Assembly (NCBI RefSeq): GCF_900104145.1
Contig: NZ_FNLB01000006.1
Coordinates: forward strand, 3,050,501 to 3,114,500
Length of the DNA: 64,000 bases
From: Pseudovibrio sp. Tun.PSC04-5.I4
GTDB lineage: Bacteria > Pseudomonadota > Alphaproteobacteria > Rhizobiales > Stappiaceae
Direction: 5' to 3'
Under the pieces are notes generated by a model. That model worked only from the letters and a program-made list of their open reading frames with translations. It made no database searches and was not told the DNA's origin. Each line of letters begins with the position of its first letter. Positions within the stretch are counted from its first letter, which is position 1. Of the stretch, positions 16,910 to 26,254 are shown piece by piece. The translations under genes were made by a program, and so were the position numbers.

Positions 16910-18163
16910 TTAAATCGCGTTGCCCATGAGGAGCTTGGGGGAAGGGCCAGCCATGCCAGCGGCTTCTCCAATGAAGGACTTCTTCAAGAACGGCATACGC
17001 TCAACGAGGCCCAGACCGATGTCGCGGACGGCGCGAATAGGATCGATGTTGTTGGAGAACAGGCGGTTCAGCACATCGGTGGTCATGCCCATCTGCCATG
17101 TATCGAAACGGCGCCAGGTTTGGTAGCGCTCAAGGATGTGCGCTGCGCCAATGTCGAGGCCGAGGCGGTGTGCGTCCACCAACACTTCCGTGAGGGCTGC
17201 AACGTCTTTGAAGCCGAAGTTGAGGCCTTGGCCTGCTATCGGGTGGATGCCGTGCGCCGCATCGCCAGCAAGTGCGAAGCGGTTGGAGACGAACGAGCGG
17301 GCCAGAACAAGGTTGAGCGGGAAGGCCTGACGTGGACCATCAAGCTTTAGTTCGCCAAGGTGATGACCAAAGCGGCGCTCAAGTTCAATCTCAAAGGTGA
17401 ATTCGTCGCCGTTGACCAAGCGATTGGCTTCAGCGGTCTTTTCCGTCCAGACGATAGAAGAGCGGTTTCCCTTCAATGGCAGGATCGCGAAAGGACCGGA
17501 CGGTAGGAAATGCTCTTCTGCGCGGCCATTGTGTGGGCGTTCGTGCGCAACTGTGGTGACGATGCCGCTTTGATTGTAGCTCCAGCGATTGCAATGGATG
17601 CCTGCAAGGTCACGCAGTTTGGAACGAACACCATCAGCAGCAATGAGAACTTTAGATTGAATGGTTTTGCCATTGCCGAGTGTGATTTGAACCTGATTGG
17701 GCTCAACGGCAAAATCGGTCACCATTTCCGGTGCGATGATGTGAACACCTTCATCCTTGGCAGCGTCATGCAGCGCGCCAACCAGATGATTGTTCTGAAC
17801 CATGTGAGCAAAGGGTTCGCCTTCATCAACATCGCCCTCGAAGGTCAGGAAAACAGGGCGGGTGCTGTCATGCAGTTTGCTGTCCGTCACAATCATTTCG
17901 GTGATCGGCTGGGCTTCATCTTCCAATTGATCCCAGATACCAAGTTGGGTGAGCATGCGAACTGCACCAGCTGCAATGGCCGAGGAGCGTGGGTCGTTTT
18001 CAATGGCTGAGCGAGGCCGAAGATCGATCAGTGCAACCTTCATAGAAGGTTCTGATTGCTTCAAAGCAAGCGCCAGTGAAAGCCCTACATACCCGCCACC
18101 GCCGATCGCGACGTCGTACAGATCCTCAGTAGCAGCCTGTTTGGTATTGCTCATAGAACTCAT
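16910..18163 (-). CDS. UbiH/UbiF/Coq6-family FAD monooxygenase
   Basis: A 417-residue flavoprotein hydroxylase expected to add a ring hydroxyl in ubiquinone synthesis. The N-terminal dinucleotide motif GGGGYVGLSLALAL starts near residue 22. The middle motif is VLIAADGVRSKLRD, and the C-terminal GD motif region is FALAGDAAHGIHPIAGQGLNFGFKD. Which ring position it hydroxylates (UbiH, UbiF, UbiL types) cannot be told. A second Met at position 4 could also start translation. Confidence 0.93.
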   Translation of the reverse strand: MSSMSNTKQAATEDLYDVAIGGGGYVGLSLALALKQSEPSMKVALIDLRPRSAIENDPRSSAIAAGAVRMLTQLGIWDQLEDEAQPITEMIVTDSKLHDSTRPVFLTFEGDVDEGEPFAHMVQNNHLVGALHDAAKDEGVHIIAPEMVTDFAVEPNQVQITLGNGKTIQSKVLIAADGVRSKLRDLAGIHCNRWSYNQSGIVTTVAHERPHNGRAEEHFLPSGPFAILPLKGNRSSIVWTEKTAEANRLVNGDEFTFEIELERRFGHHLGELKLDGPRQAFPLNLVLARSFVSNRFALAGDAAHGIHPIAGQGLNFGFKDVAALTEVLVDAHRLGLDIGAAHILERYQTWRRFDTWQMGMTTDVLNRLFSNNIDPIRAVRDIGLGLVERMPFLKKSFIGEAAGMAGPSPKLLMGNAI

Positions 18164-18265
18164 CCCTGTACTCGTTCAGTTAGCCCAATTTACCGTTGAC
18201 ACTACCGATATAGCGCCACACTACTCACATGCAATCTAAATCACCACAAAATGGGTTAGTCGGTA

Positions 18266-19147
18266 ATGACGAAGGCTGTTGAAAATCTGCTGGATACGTT
18301 GGATCTTGAAAAACTGGAGGAAAATCTCTTTAGGGGATTGAGCCCACAAAGCGGATGGCAACGCGTATTTGGCGGGCAGGTTATTGGTCAGGCTTTGGTC
18401 GCCGCCTCCAGAACTGTTGCAGAAGGCCGGCAGGCAAATTCGTTGCATGGTTACTTTTTGCGGCCCGGCGATCCAACCATCCCCATCATTTACGAGGTGG
18501 ATCGTATTCGTGATGGCGGAAGCTTTACGACACGGCGGGTTGTGGCGATCCAGCATGGTCATGCGATCTTTGCCATGTCTGCTTCTTTTCAGCGGGTAGA
18601 AACCGGCATGGAGCATCAGATTGATATGCCGGATGTGCCAATGCCGGAAGATCTGTTGCCGGTCTCTGAGATTTCGGAGGAAATCATCTCCAAGGCACCT
18701 GAGCCAGTGCAGAAATATTGGAAGAGAGAAAGACCTATTGAACTTCGTCCTGTTGATCTGACGCAGTTTTTTGCGCGGAAAAAGCTGGAACCTGTCCAGC
18801 ATGTTTGGGTTCGCGCTGCTTCGAAGTTGCCGGATGATCCGCGCATTCACCAATGTGTTCTGGCCTATGCCTCAGACATGACTTTGCTGGATACGGCGCT
18901 GTTCCCGCATGGCATTAACGTGTTCATGCCAAAACTGCAGGTCGCGAGTTTGGATCACGCCATGTGGTTCCACAGTGATTTCCGGTTTGATGAGTGGCTG
19001 CTTTATACGCAGGATAGTCCGCGCTCAGCTGGTGGTCGCGGCTTTAGCCGTGGCAGTTTGTATACGCGAGACGGCGTGCTCATCGCTTCTGCTGTGCAGG
19101 AAGGTCTGATGAGAATGAGAGAGCGTCCGGTTCCGGGTAAAGGCTAG
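18266..19147 (+). CDS. tesB: Acyl-CoA thioesterase II
   Basis: A 293-residue double-hotdog thioesterase that hydrolyses medium- and long-chain acyl-CoAs. It begins LLDTLDLEKLEENLFRG and contains RVFGGQVIGQAL in the first hotdog, with YASDMTLLDTAL and SAVQEGLMR carrying the catalytic Asp/Thr/Gln triad of TesB. Length matches E. coli TesB. It is divergent from the UbiH-type gene and ends at a palindromic terminator. Confidence 0.94.
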   Translation: MTKAVENLLDTLDLEKLEENLFRGLSPQSGWQRVFGGQVIGQALVAASRTVAEGRQANSLHGYFLRPGDPTIPIIYEVDRIRDGGSFTTRRVVAIQHGHAIFAMSASFQRVETGMEHQIDMPDVPMPEDLLPVSEISEEIISKAPEPVQKYWKRERPIELRPVDLTQFFARKKLEPVQHVWVRAASKLPDDPRIHQCVLAYASDMTLLDTALFPHGINVFMPKLQVASLDHAMWFHSDFRFDEWLLYTQDSPRSAGGRGFSRGSLYTRDGVLIASAVQEGLMRMRERPVPGKG

Positions 19148-19174
19148 AGTAAATCGCGCCAGCTCTTTGCGATC

Positions 19175-19209
19175 TTAGAGCGCTTCGCATTAAACGCGAT
19201 GCGCTCTAA
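19175..19209. terminator. Palindromic terminator between tesB and tlpA
   Basis: The 9-bp stem TTAGAGCGC/GCGCTCTAA continues inward after one mismatch with TCGC/GCGA. It lies between convergent genes. The sequence type recalls dispersed palindromes of alphaproteobacteria. Confidence 0.65.
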
Positions 19210-19229
19210 TCTTTGTTCATCAGGTCAGA

Positions 19230-19895
19230 TTACTTTTGTTTCTGTCCAGCCAGCGCTGCATTTATGAGCGTCAGAGCCTCTGAAGAGGCCCAGTCAGCTG
19301 GGCCAAACATTGTTCCAATCTCACAGCCATCTTCGCCAATCATGATTGTGCTTGGCAGGCCGGGTGCTTTGCCTTTGGAGCGCAGATTGTTGAATGTATC
19401 CATGGTGTGGTCTGAATAGTATGCCAAGTCCGTTACGCCGATCTCCTTCAGGAAATTAAGCGGTTTTGGATTGTTTTCACCACGATCCATATTCACAGCA
19501 ACAACATTGAAATCTTCGCTGCCAGCTTCACGCTGCAACCTATCAAGGTCAGGCATCTCTTTTCGGCATGGAGCGCACCATGTAGCCCAGAGGTTGAGAA
19601 GCTTGGTGCCTTTCAGGTCTGCCATACTAACTGAATTGCCTTCAGCATCATCGAATTTTAGCTCTGTCAGCTTCAAAGGCTTCTCTGCAGGCAGAAACGA
19701 GGCCATTTCGCCTGTGGTCAAACCCTTGAGATTTTTTGCTGTATTCATTGAAGAAGAGCAGGCGAGGGCTTGAGGAGCCTCACTTTTTTGAGAATTCAAC
19801 GCCCAAACCGTTCCGGTTACAACCACAATTCCTGCGAATGCAGCAATAAGCCCTTTTCCGAGGCTAAACTTTCTTGTAACTGTCAACTTCTTCAT
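19230..19895 (-). CDS. tlpA: TlpA-type thiol:disulfide interchange protein
   Basis: A 221-residue membrane-anchored thioredoxin. An N-terminal signal anchor (about residues 14-33) is followed by a periplasmic thioredoxin fold with the active site WATWCAPCRKEMPDL. TlpA proteins keep periplasmic cysteines reduced, for example for cytochrome oxidase copper-site assembly. It is divergent from argH with under 30 bases between starts, so the promoters overlap. Confidence 0.9.
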   Translation of the reverse strand: MKKLTVTRKFSLGKGLIAAFAGIVVVTGTVWALNSQKSEAPQALACSSSMNTAKNLKGLTTGEMASFLPAEKPLKLTELKFDDAEGNSVSMADLKGTKLLNLWATWCAPCRKEMPDLDRLQREAGSEDFNVVAVNMDRGENNPKPLNFLKEIGVTDLAYYSDHTMDTFNNLRSKGKAPGLPSTIMIGEDGCEIGTMFGPADWASSEALTLINAALAGQKQK

Positions 19896-19924
19896 TTTAA
19901 ACCCAAATCATAATGAGGCTAGAC

Positions 19925-21325
19925 ATGAGCAACCGCATGTGGGGGGGCCGTTTTGCGGAAGGGCCAGACGCAATCATGGAAGAGATCAACGCTTCCATTG
20001 ATTTTGATCGCAAGCTCTACCGACAAGACATAGCCGGATCCAAGGCTCATGTTAGCATGTTGGCTGCACAGGGCATCGTTAGCGGAGAAGATGCCGAAAA
20101 GATAGCTCAGGGTCTAGACACAATTCTGTCAGAGATCGAAGGGGGGACGTTCACCTTCTCTCGTGCGCTAGAAGATATTCATATGAATATCGAATCGCGG
20201 CTTGCAGAATTGATCGGTCCGACCGCTGGTCGTCTTCATACAGCTCGGTCCCGTAACGATCAGGTTGCCACAGATTTCCGCCTTTGGGTACGCGACTCTT
20301 TGGACGATCTTGAAGGGCAGGTCACAGATCTGATGCTGGCGCTTGCAGAGAAAGCTGAGGAACATGCTGCGGTTGTGATGCCCGGCTTTACACATTTGCA
20401 AACGGCTCAGCCGGTGACATTTGGTCATCACCTGATGGCATATGTTGAAATGTTCTCTCGTGACCGCTCTCGTTTGAATGACGCACGCGTGCGTATGAAT
20501 GAGAGCCCGCTTGGCTGTGCTGCGCTTGCTGGCACGTCTTTCCCGATTGACCGTGAGATGACAGCTGCTGCGCTTGGCTTTGACCGCCCGACCGCGAACT
20601 CTCTGGATGGTGTTGCGGATCGTGATTTTGCCATTGAGGCGCTGGCTGATGCATCCATCTGCGCGATGCACTTATCTCGCCTTGCCGAAGAAATCGTGAT
20701 CTGGTGCTCCTCTCAGTTTGATTTCATCAAGCTTTCCGACAAATTTTCGACCGGCTCTTCCATCATGCCGCAGAAAAAGAACCCGGATGCTGCCGAGCTT
20801 GTTCGTGCGAAGACAGGTCGTATCTACGGTGCTCTAACCTCTCTTCTCGTGATGATGAAGGGCTTGCCGCTGACCTATTCCAAGGACATGCAGGAAGATA
20901 AAGAGCAGGCGTTTGATGCGCTGGCGAACCTTTCCCTCGCGCTTGCTGCGATGACCGGCATGATGCGCGATCTTGAGCCAAACGTGAAAGTGCTGAAGAA
21001 AGCTGCTGGTTCTGGTTACTCCACAGCGACGGATCTGGCTGACTGGTGTGTGCGTGCTGTTGGTATGCCTTTCCGTGATGCGCACCATGTGACTGGCGCA
21101 CTTGTTAAGATGGCTGTCGACAAGGGTGTTGATCTTCACCGCCTGACGCTTGCTGAGATGCAAAGCGTTGAGCCGAACATCACAGATGATGTCTATAGCG
21201 TTCTTTCCGTTGATAAATCCGTCCGTAGTCGCGTTTCTTACGGCGGTACCAGCCCTGTGAATGTGCGCAAACAGGCGCGTCGTTGGCTGAAACAGCTGGA
21301 ACGTGAACAGAAGACGGAAAAGTAA
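19925..21325 (+). CDS. argH: Argininosuccinate lyase
   Basis: The last enzyme of arginine synthesis; it splits argininosuccinate into arginine and fumarate. About 466 residues, with the N-terminal MWGGRFAEGPD, HTARSRNDQVATD and the signature GSSIMPQKKNPD that carries the flexible catalytic loop. The start MSNRMWGG (19925) with GAGG upstream is preferred to an ATG 12 bases earlier. It heads the conserved argH-lptM-lysA group. Confidence 0.97.
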   Translation: MSNRMWGGRFAEGPDAIMEEINASIDFDRKLYRQDIAGSKAHVSMLAAQGIVSGEDAEKIAQGLDTILSEIEGGTFTFSRALEDIHMNIESRLAELIGPTAGRLHTARSRNDQVATDFRLWVRDSLDDLEGQVTDLMLALAEKAEEHAAVVMPGFTHLQTAQPVTFGHHLMAYVEMFSRDRSRLNDARVRMNESPLGCAALAGTSFPIDREMTAAALGFDRPTANSLDGVADRDFAIEALADASICAMHLSRLAEEIVIWCSSQFDFIKLSDKFSTGSSIMPQKKNPDAAELVRAKTGRIYGALTSLLVMMKGLPLTYSKDMQEDKEQAFDALANLSLALAAMTGMMRDLEPNVKVLKKAAGSGYSTATDLADWCVRAVGMPFRDAHHVTGALVKMAVDKGVDLHRLTLAEMQSVEPNITDDVYSVLSVDKSVRSRVSYGGTSPVNVRKQARRWLKQLEREQKTEK

Positions 21326-21468
21326 GTCTGTTCCTCGGATGATCTTGCAGTCACTGGTGTTCCAGTGCAGAAATGATGCAGAGAATCGGCCCAAGTGCGT
21401 CGTGCTTGGGCTGCATGGACCATAATACCTATGTTTGGTTAGATCATCCAATTCTGGAGCAGACAAGA

Positions 21469-21735
21469 ATGAGCTTGCAAGGCATGACAGACATTACAAA
21501 AAGCCGTAGTTCCAAACTTCTGATTGGCCTCACCATTATCGCTCTTGGTTTGAGCGTTTCCGCGTGTGGGCGGAAAGGAAATTTGGATTCACCACGTCAA
21601 GCTCAGGCGGATGCTGATGGCACTCCAGCCCTTAACGATGCACCTGTTCCGCAAATTCCGGGTGACAAAGACGAGAGTTTGTTCCTGGATCCGTTGATCG
21701 GTGCGGACAGTGAAGATGACGACTTCAATTTTTAG
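21469..21735 (+). CDS. lptM: LptM-like lipoprotein
   Basis: A small lipoprotein of about 88 residues. After a basic start comes a hydrophobic stretch and the lipobox LSVSAC, giving a lipidated Cys33 in CGRKG, then a short acidic, proline-containing tail. This matches LptM, which assists disulfide maturation of the LPS translocon protein LptD. The position between argH and lysA is the conserved one. GGAG precedes the ATG at 21469; the frame is open further upstream, but without a signal peptide there. Confidence 0.85.
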   Translation: MSLQGMTDITKSRSSKLLIGLTIIALGLSVSACGRKGNLDSPRQAQADADGTPALNDAPVPQIPGDKDESLFLDPLIGADSEDDDFNF

Positions 21736-21783
21736 ACTGGTTTTTGCAGCCTGACCGGCTGAAACCGGCGCAGAGGACTTACA

Positions 21784-23055
21784 TTGCATTACTTTGATTT
21801 TAAACAGGGCGTGCTTCACGCTGAAGATGTTGCGCTGCCTGAAATAGCAGCAGAAGTTGGTACTCCATTTTACTGTTATTCCCGCGCAACATTTGAACGC
21901 CACTTCAAGGTTTTTGATAGTGCGTTTGATGGGCTAGATCATCTGACTTGCTACGCAATGAAAGCGAATTCCAATATTGCCATTTTGATGGTGTTGGCAA
22001 AGCTCGGCGCTGGGGCTGATGTTGTTTCTGAAGGGGAACTTCGTCGTGCGTTGAAGGCGGGTATTCCTGCAAACAAGATTGTATTTTCTGGTGTTGGCAA
22101 AACGCGTCAGGAAATGAGGTTTGCGCTTGAAGCGGGTATAATGTGCTTCAACGTGGAATCCGAACCTGAGCTGAAGCGTTTGTCTCAGGTTGCTTCTGAA
22201 ATGGGTAAGGTCGCGCCAATTTCTTTGCGCATCAACCCGGATGTTGATGCAAAAACTCACGCTAAAATTTCTACCGGTAAGGCCGAGAATAAGTTTGGTA
22301 TTGCTTGGGATCGGGCGCGCGCTGTTTATAATGAAGCTGCGAAATTGCCAGGCCTCAAAATTGCCGGCATGGATATGCATATCGGGTCGCAGATCACGCA
22401 TCTTGAGCCATTTGACAGCGCGATTACCCGCCTTGGTGAACTGATCTTGCTGCTGCGCGAAGATGGTATCGAAATTGAACATCTTGATGTTGGTGGTGGT
22501 TTGGGTATTCCTTACGGTAGCGGTATTGAAGCGCCTTTGCCAACGGAATACGCTGCAATTGTTTGCAAACATATTGAGCGTCTTGGGGTGAAGCTCATCA
22601 CTGAACCGGGTCGTTTGATTGCAGGAAATGCGGGTATTCTCGTTACCGAAACGATTTACCGTAAAGAAGGTGAAGCCAAGAACTTCGTCATTGTTGATGC
22701 AGCGATGAACGATCTGATCCGTCCAACCCTTTATGAAGCGCACCATGATATTGGCGCTGTGAGCGAAGAGCGCCACAACGGTGAGACCATGATGGGAGAT
22801 ATTGTTGGCCCGGTTTGCGAGACTGGTGATTACCTTGCTCGTGACCGCGAAATTCCGCGGTTTGAGGAAGGGGATCTGCTGGCCATTTATTCCTGTGGTG
22901 CTTATGGCGCGACCCAATCTGGCACCTACAACACCCGTTTGTTGGTGCCCGAAGTTTTGGTTGATGGTGACAAGTTTGCGATCATCCGCCAGCGTCCAAG
23001 CTATGATGAGTTACTGAATCAAGACGTGGTGCCTAACTGGGTTGAAAAGGCTTAA
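21784..23055 (+). CDS. lysA: Diaminopimelate decarboxylase
   Basis: A 423-residue PLP enzyme that makes lysine from meso-diaminopimelate. K60 in CYAMKAN holds PLP. DVGGGLGIPYG, EPGRLIAGNAG and the C-terminal CGAYGATQSGTYN are family motifs. The start is TTG, where the reading HYFDFKQG matches the family N-terminus and no ATG is nearby. It follows lptM by 48 bases. Confidence 0.96.
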   Translation: MHYFDFKQGVLHAEDVALPEIAAEVGTPFYCYSRATFERHFKVFDSAFDGLDHLTCYAMKANSNIAILMVLAKLGAGADVVSEGELRRALKAGIPANKIVFSGVGKTRQEMRFALEAGIMCFNVESEPELKRLSQVASEMGKVAPISLRINPDVDAKTHAKISTGKAENKFGIAWDRARAVYNEAAKLPGLKIAGMDMHIGSQITHLEPFDSAITRLGELILLLREDGIEIEHLDVGGGLGIPYGSGIEAPLPTEYAAIVCKHIERLGVKLITEPGRLIAGNAGILVTETIYRKEGEAKNFVIVDAAMNDLIRPTLYEAHHDIGAVSEERHNGETMMGDIVGPVCETGDYLARDREIPRFEEGDLLAIYSCGAYGATQSGTYNTRLLVPEVLVDGDKFAIIRQRPSYDELLNQDVVPNWVEKA

Positions 23056-23100
23056 CCCTATATAGAAGCCCCTTAGGTTTGCCAGATTGTCGATATACGT

Positions 23101-23140
23101 TAATCGCCGTATGCTAAAAAGAAAAAGCAGGCGGCGATTA
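23101..23140. repeat. Inverted repeat before the DUF4175 gene
   Basis: TAATCGCCG and its exact complement are separated by 22 A-rich bases, 11 bases before the GTG start of the next gene and about 45 bases after lysA. It may be an operator or a hairpin in the leader. Confidence 0.45.
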
Positions 23141-23151
23141 GCGAGGCTTTT

Positions 23152-25797
23152 GTGACGCATCAGAATGAGAATGGCGGCAATAAAAATCTAAAAGGTGTCG
23201 TAGCTTCACAAAGTGAGCTGCGAGAGCATAAAAAGAGTCATGGCGACCCCGCTGGTTTTTCGCTGGTTTGGCAGTCCCTGTTTTCTCAGAAATTACAGTA
23301 CCGATTGAGACGCTTGGCTTTTAAGGCACGGCTGTTCCTGTATTGGGAGCAACTCTGGCCAGCCATCCAAATTCCCCTCATTGTTGCAACGTTCTATGTC
23401 GCAGTCAGCTTTTTGGGTCTTTGGCAGTTTTTCGGTTTTGGTGGCTCTGCTTTTGGATCCATCCTCTTCCTCGCGGTTTTTATATGGAGTTGCTACCCGC
23501 TCTTGTGGCTGAGGGTGCCAAGTGAGGCGGAAGGGCTTCACCGGGTTGAGGTTGCTAGCGGATTACCTCACAGGCCTTTGCTCTCCTATAAGGATGAGCA
23601 AGCGACGGGTATGGAGGACGAGCAGGCGCTTGCCTTGTGGTCTGCCTTTCAAAAGCGGTTGCGAGAGCGCTTAAAAAACCTTCGTGTTGGCAGTATTCAA
23701 TCGCGTGCGTTTGTGAAAGACCCTTATGGTCTGCGCGTTCTTGCGGCGATGTTGCTTGTTGTTGGTTACTCCGTTTCGGATGCGAACCGATGGTCTAGTT
23801 TGCTTTCCCCTTTTCAGCTGCAGTCCAGCGGCGCAGCGTTGCCTGCGCGGATTGATGCCTGGGTAACCCCCCCAGCTTATACGGGCGAAGCGCCTGTTTT
23901 TCTAAGCGGGGATGCCAACCAGTTGCGTGATAGCCAGGATGCGTTGTCCATTGCAAACGGCAGTGAGGTGCTGGTTCGGGCGCAGGGAACAGGCAGTTTC
24001 TCGGTTGTTTATTTCTCCTCGCGTGGTCAGGTCGTTTTGGAACCGGAGCGGGTGCAATCTCGCGCGGGTGATATGGCAAAAGAGGCTCAAACAACTGAGT
24101 GGCGGTTTCCCTTAAAGGCCAGCGGGCGACTTCAAATCCTGCAAAATGATAATCCGAAGTATTCGTGGAAGATCGCGATTAAACCCGATTTACCACCGCG
24201 CATTCGCTTGTTTGATGATCCTGAGGAGCAGTTATCCGGCAGCTTAAAGCTGACGTATCTGGTTCAAGATGATTACCGCGTTGTTTCTGCCGAAGCTGTT
24301 ATGGACAAGGTTCGCCGTGGGGACGGGAATGAGAAGAACGGTCGTTCATTGGTTGAGGCGCCTCGATTTAACCTGAGCCTCCCGCCCAAAGATGCGAAGA
24401 TGGCTGTGGGGCAGACCTTTCAGGATTTGACGGCGCATCCATGGGCAGGTTCCGAAGTTGCTTTGGTCCTTGTTGCGAGAGATGAGGCCGAGCAGGAAGG
24501 GCGCTCCCAGCCGGTTTACATCAAACTCCCAGAACGGAAATTCAACAAACCACTGGCACGGGCCATTGTAGAGCAGCGTCGCAATTTGGCGATGAATGCG
24601 GAGCAACTGCCGCAAGTGATTGATGCGCTGGATATGCTGATGATCGTGCCCGAACGGTTTATCAACGATGCCGGCTCTTATTTGCCGCTGCGCATGGCTT
24701 ACAACGAGCTGACCATTTCTAACTCCGATGAAGAACTGACGGCGATGCTTGATGTGCTTTGGAACGTGGCGCTGACCATTGAAGATGGTGGCCTCTCTGC
24801 TGCAGAGCGAGCTTTGAGAGAAGCGCAAGAGGCGTTGCGCCGCGCGTTGGAGGAAGGGGCGTCCGAACAGGAAATTGCAGCGCTGATGGGCGATTTGCGC
24901 AAGGCGTTGGATGAATATCTCAAATCTATGGCACAGCAGATGAGGGAAAATCCGCAACAACTTGGCCAGATGCCGATGGATGAGAACTCCCAGCGGATCA
25001 CGCCTCGCGATTTGGATGACATGCTACGGCGTATGGAAGAGCTTGCAAAAACGGGTTCCTTGGAAGCTGCACGAGAGCTTTTGGCGCAAATGCAGCAGAT
25101 GCTGGAGAATATGCAGCAAGCTCAGAAACAGCCTCCGCCAAGTGAGCAACAGCGCCAGATGATGCAGGCTTTGGAAGAACTTGGTGAGATGATCGAACAA
25201 CAGCGGAATCTCATGGATGAGACGCACAAGTTTGATCCAAATGCTCAGCAGCAACGTCCTAACCGTAGGAATGGCGATCAGGATAAAAAGCAAAACGGTG
25301 GTGAAGGAAGCAAAGAGCAAGCTCAGCAGGCTTTCCGTCAATTGCAAAAAGAACAGCGTGACCTCTCCGATAAATTGCAGAAGCTTCTGGATGGCATGGC
25401 CAACAATGGGGCCAAGCAAAATAAGGATCTGGATAGTGCAGGCAACTCAATGGATGAAGCTGGAGACGCGCTGGGAGCCCGGCAAGCGGGTGAAGCGGTC
25501 ACTGATCAAGGTCAGGCCGTGGAATCCATGCGCAAGGGTGCGCAAGCGCTGGCAGAGCAGCTCGCAGGGCAGGGTGGTGGCCGTGGTCAGGCGACAAACT
25601 CACCGCTGAACGAGGATCCACTTGGCCGTATGCGGCGTGTGGAAGGGCCGGAGTTTGGCAGTCAGGTGAAAGTGCCGGATGAGATCGAAGTCCAGCGAGC
25701 CCGCAAAATTATAGAGGAACTGCGCAGACGTCTTTCAGACCCGGACCGTCCGCAACTGGAGCTGGACTATCTGGAACGGCTGATGAAGCGGTATTAG
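23152..25797 (+). CDS. TIGR02302 / DUF4175 family membrane protein
   Basis: An 881-residue protein. Membrane segments lie at about 65-90, 95-122 and 195-210. A periplasmic-type beta region with ARIDAWVTPPAYTGEAP follows, then a C-terminal half (about 540-800) very rich in Gln, Glu and Met that should form long coiled coils. This matches the alphaproteobacterial TIGR02302/DUF4175 family, whose function is unknown. The start is GTG; the first 40 residues are polar and basic. It may be cotranscribed with lysA, though a 9-bp inverted repeat intervenes. Confidence 0.88.
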   Translation: MTHQNENGGNKNLKGVVASQSELREHKKSHGDPAGFSLVWQSLFSQKLQYRLRRLAFKARLFLYWEQLWPAIQIPLIVATFYVAVSFLGLWQFFGFGGSAFGSILFLAVFIWSCYPLLWLRVPSEAEGLHRVEVASGLPHRPLLSYKDEQATGMEDEQALALWSAFQKRLRERLKNLRVGSIQSRAFVKDPYGLRVLAAMLLVVGYSVSDANRWSSLLSPFQLQSSGAALPARIDAWVTPPAYTGEAPVFLSGDANQLRDSQDALSIANGSEVLVRAQGTGSFSVVYFSSRGQVVLEPERVQSRAGDMAKEAQTTEWRFPLKASGRLQILQNDNPKYSWKIAIKPDLPPRIRLFDDPEEQLSGSLKLTYLVQDDYRVVSAEAVMDKVRRGDGNEKNGRSLVEAPRFNLSLPPKDAKMAVGQTFQDLTAHPWAGSEVALVLVARDEAEQEGRSQPVYIKLPERKFNKPLARAIVEQRRNLAMNAEQLPQVIDALDMLMIVPERFINDAGSYLPLRMAYNELTISNSDEELTAMLDVLWNVALTIEDGGLSAAERALREAQEALRRALEEGASEQEIAALMGDLRKALDEYLKSMAQQMRENPQQLGQMPMDENSQRITPRDLDDMLRRMEELAKTGSLEAARELLAQMQQMLENMQQAQKQPPPSEQQRQMMQALEELGEMIEQQRNLMDETHKFDPNAQQQRPNRRNGDQDKKQNGGEGSKEQAQQAFRQLQKEQRDLSDKLQKLLDGMANNGAKQNKDLDSAGNSMDEAGDALGARQAGEAVTDQGQAVESMRKGAQALAEQLAGQGGGRGQATNSPLNEDPLGRMRRVEGPEFGSQVKVPDEIEVQRARKIIEELRRRLSDPDRPQLELDYLERLMKRY

Positions 25798-25890
25798 GGG
25801 GTGTGGGCGATGAAGTGGGAATGTAGCAAGCTGCACTAGAGGAGGTCGTCGAACCACTCTTCAGCCGACTGCAGGATTAGCCCAACAGAG

Positions 25891-26217
25891 TTATACTTCT
25901 ATTGAAAGTTCTTGCTTCAACCACGCAAGGTAATCTTGGATCACCACCTCGTCACGTTTGCAATAAGACCACTTTTGGTGTTTTTGAACTGAAATAAACC
26001 CTGCTCGCTTTAAGATATCCAAATGCCGACTTGCAGTGGGCTGGGCCACGCCCAATGCTTCTGCAATTAGAGACATGCACACCCCAAATTTCACCGGATC
26101 CGCAGACCACTGTTCTGCAAAGTGTTGTTCAGTTTCGGCCAGAAGTCTCAGAATACGCATTCGAGTTTCACTTGCCATCGCTTTGATTTGAGTTGACCGA
26201 TCCATATTACCAATCAT
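25891..26217 (-). CDS. ArsR-family transcriptional regulator
   Basis: A 108-residue winged-helix repressor. The recognition region is LIAEALGVAQPTASRHLDILKRAGFI, followed by the wing HQKWSYCKRD. There is no ELCVCDL-type metal site, so it may sense something other than metal, or belong to the non-metal ArsR subgroup. It is divergent from the hydrolase gene with only 37 bases between starts and probably controls it. An internal Met (MDRSTQIKAM, 26205) is an equally good start. Confidence 0.87.
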   Translation of the reverse strand: MIGNMDRSTQIKAMASETRMRILRLLAETEQHFAEQWSADPVKFGVCMSLIAEALGVAQPTASRHLDILKRAGFISVQKHQKWSYCKRDEVVIQDYLAWLKQELSIEV

Positions 26218-26254
26218 ATTGTCATTTAGCTAACTATCAATGTGAGTCGTATCT

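Noticed and set aside
21934..22917. A 327-codon open frame antisense to lysA
   Set aside because: Shadow of lysA; the lysA frame carries the family motifs.
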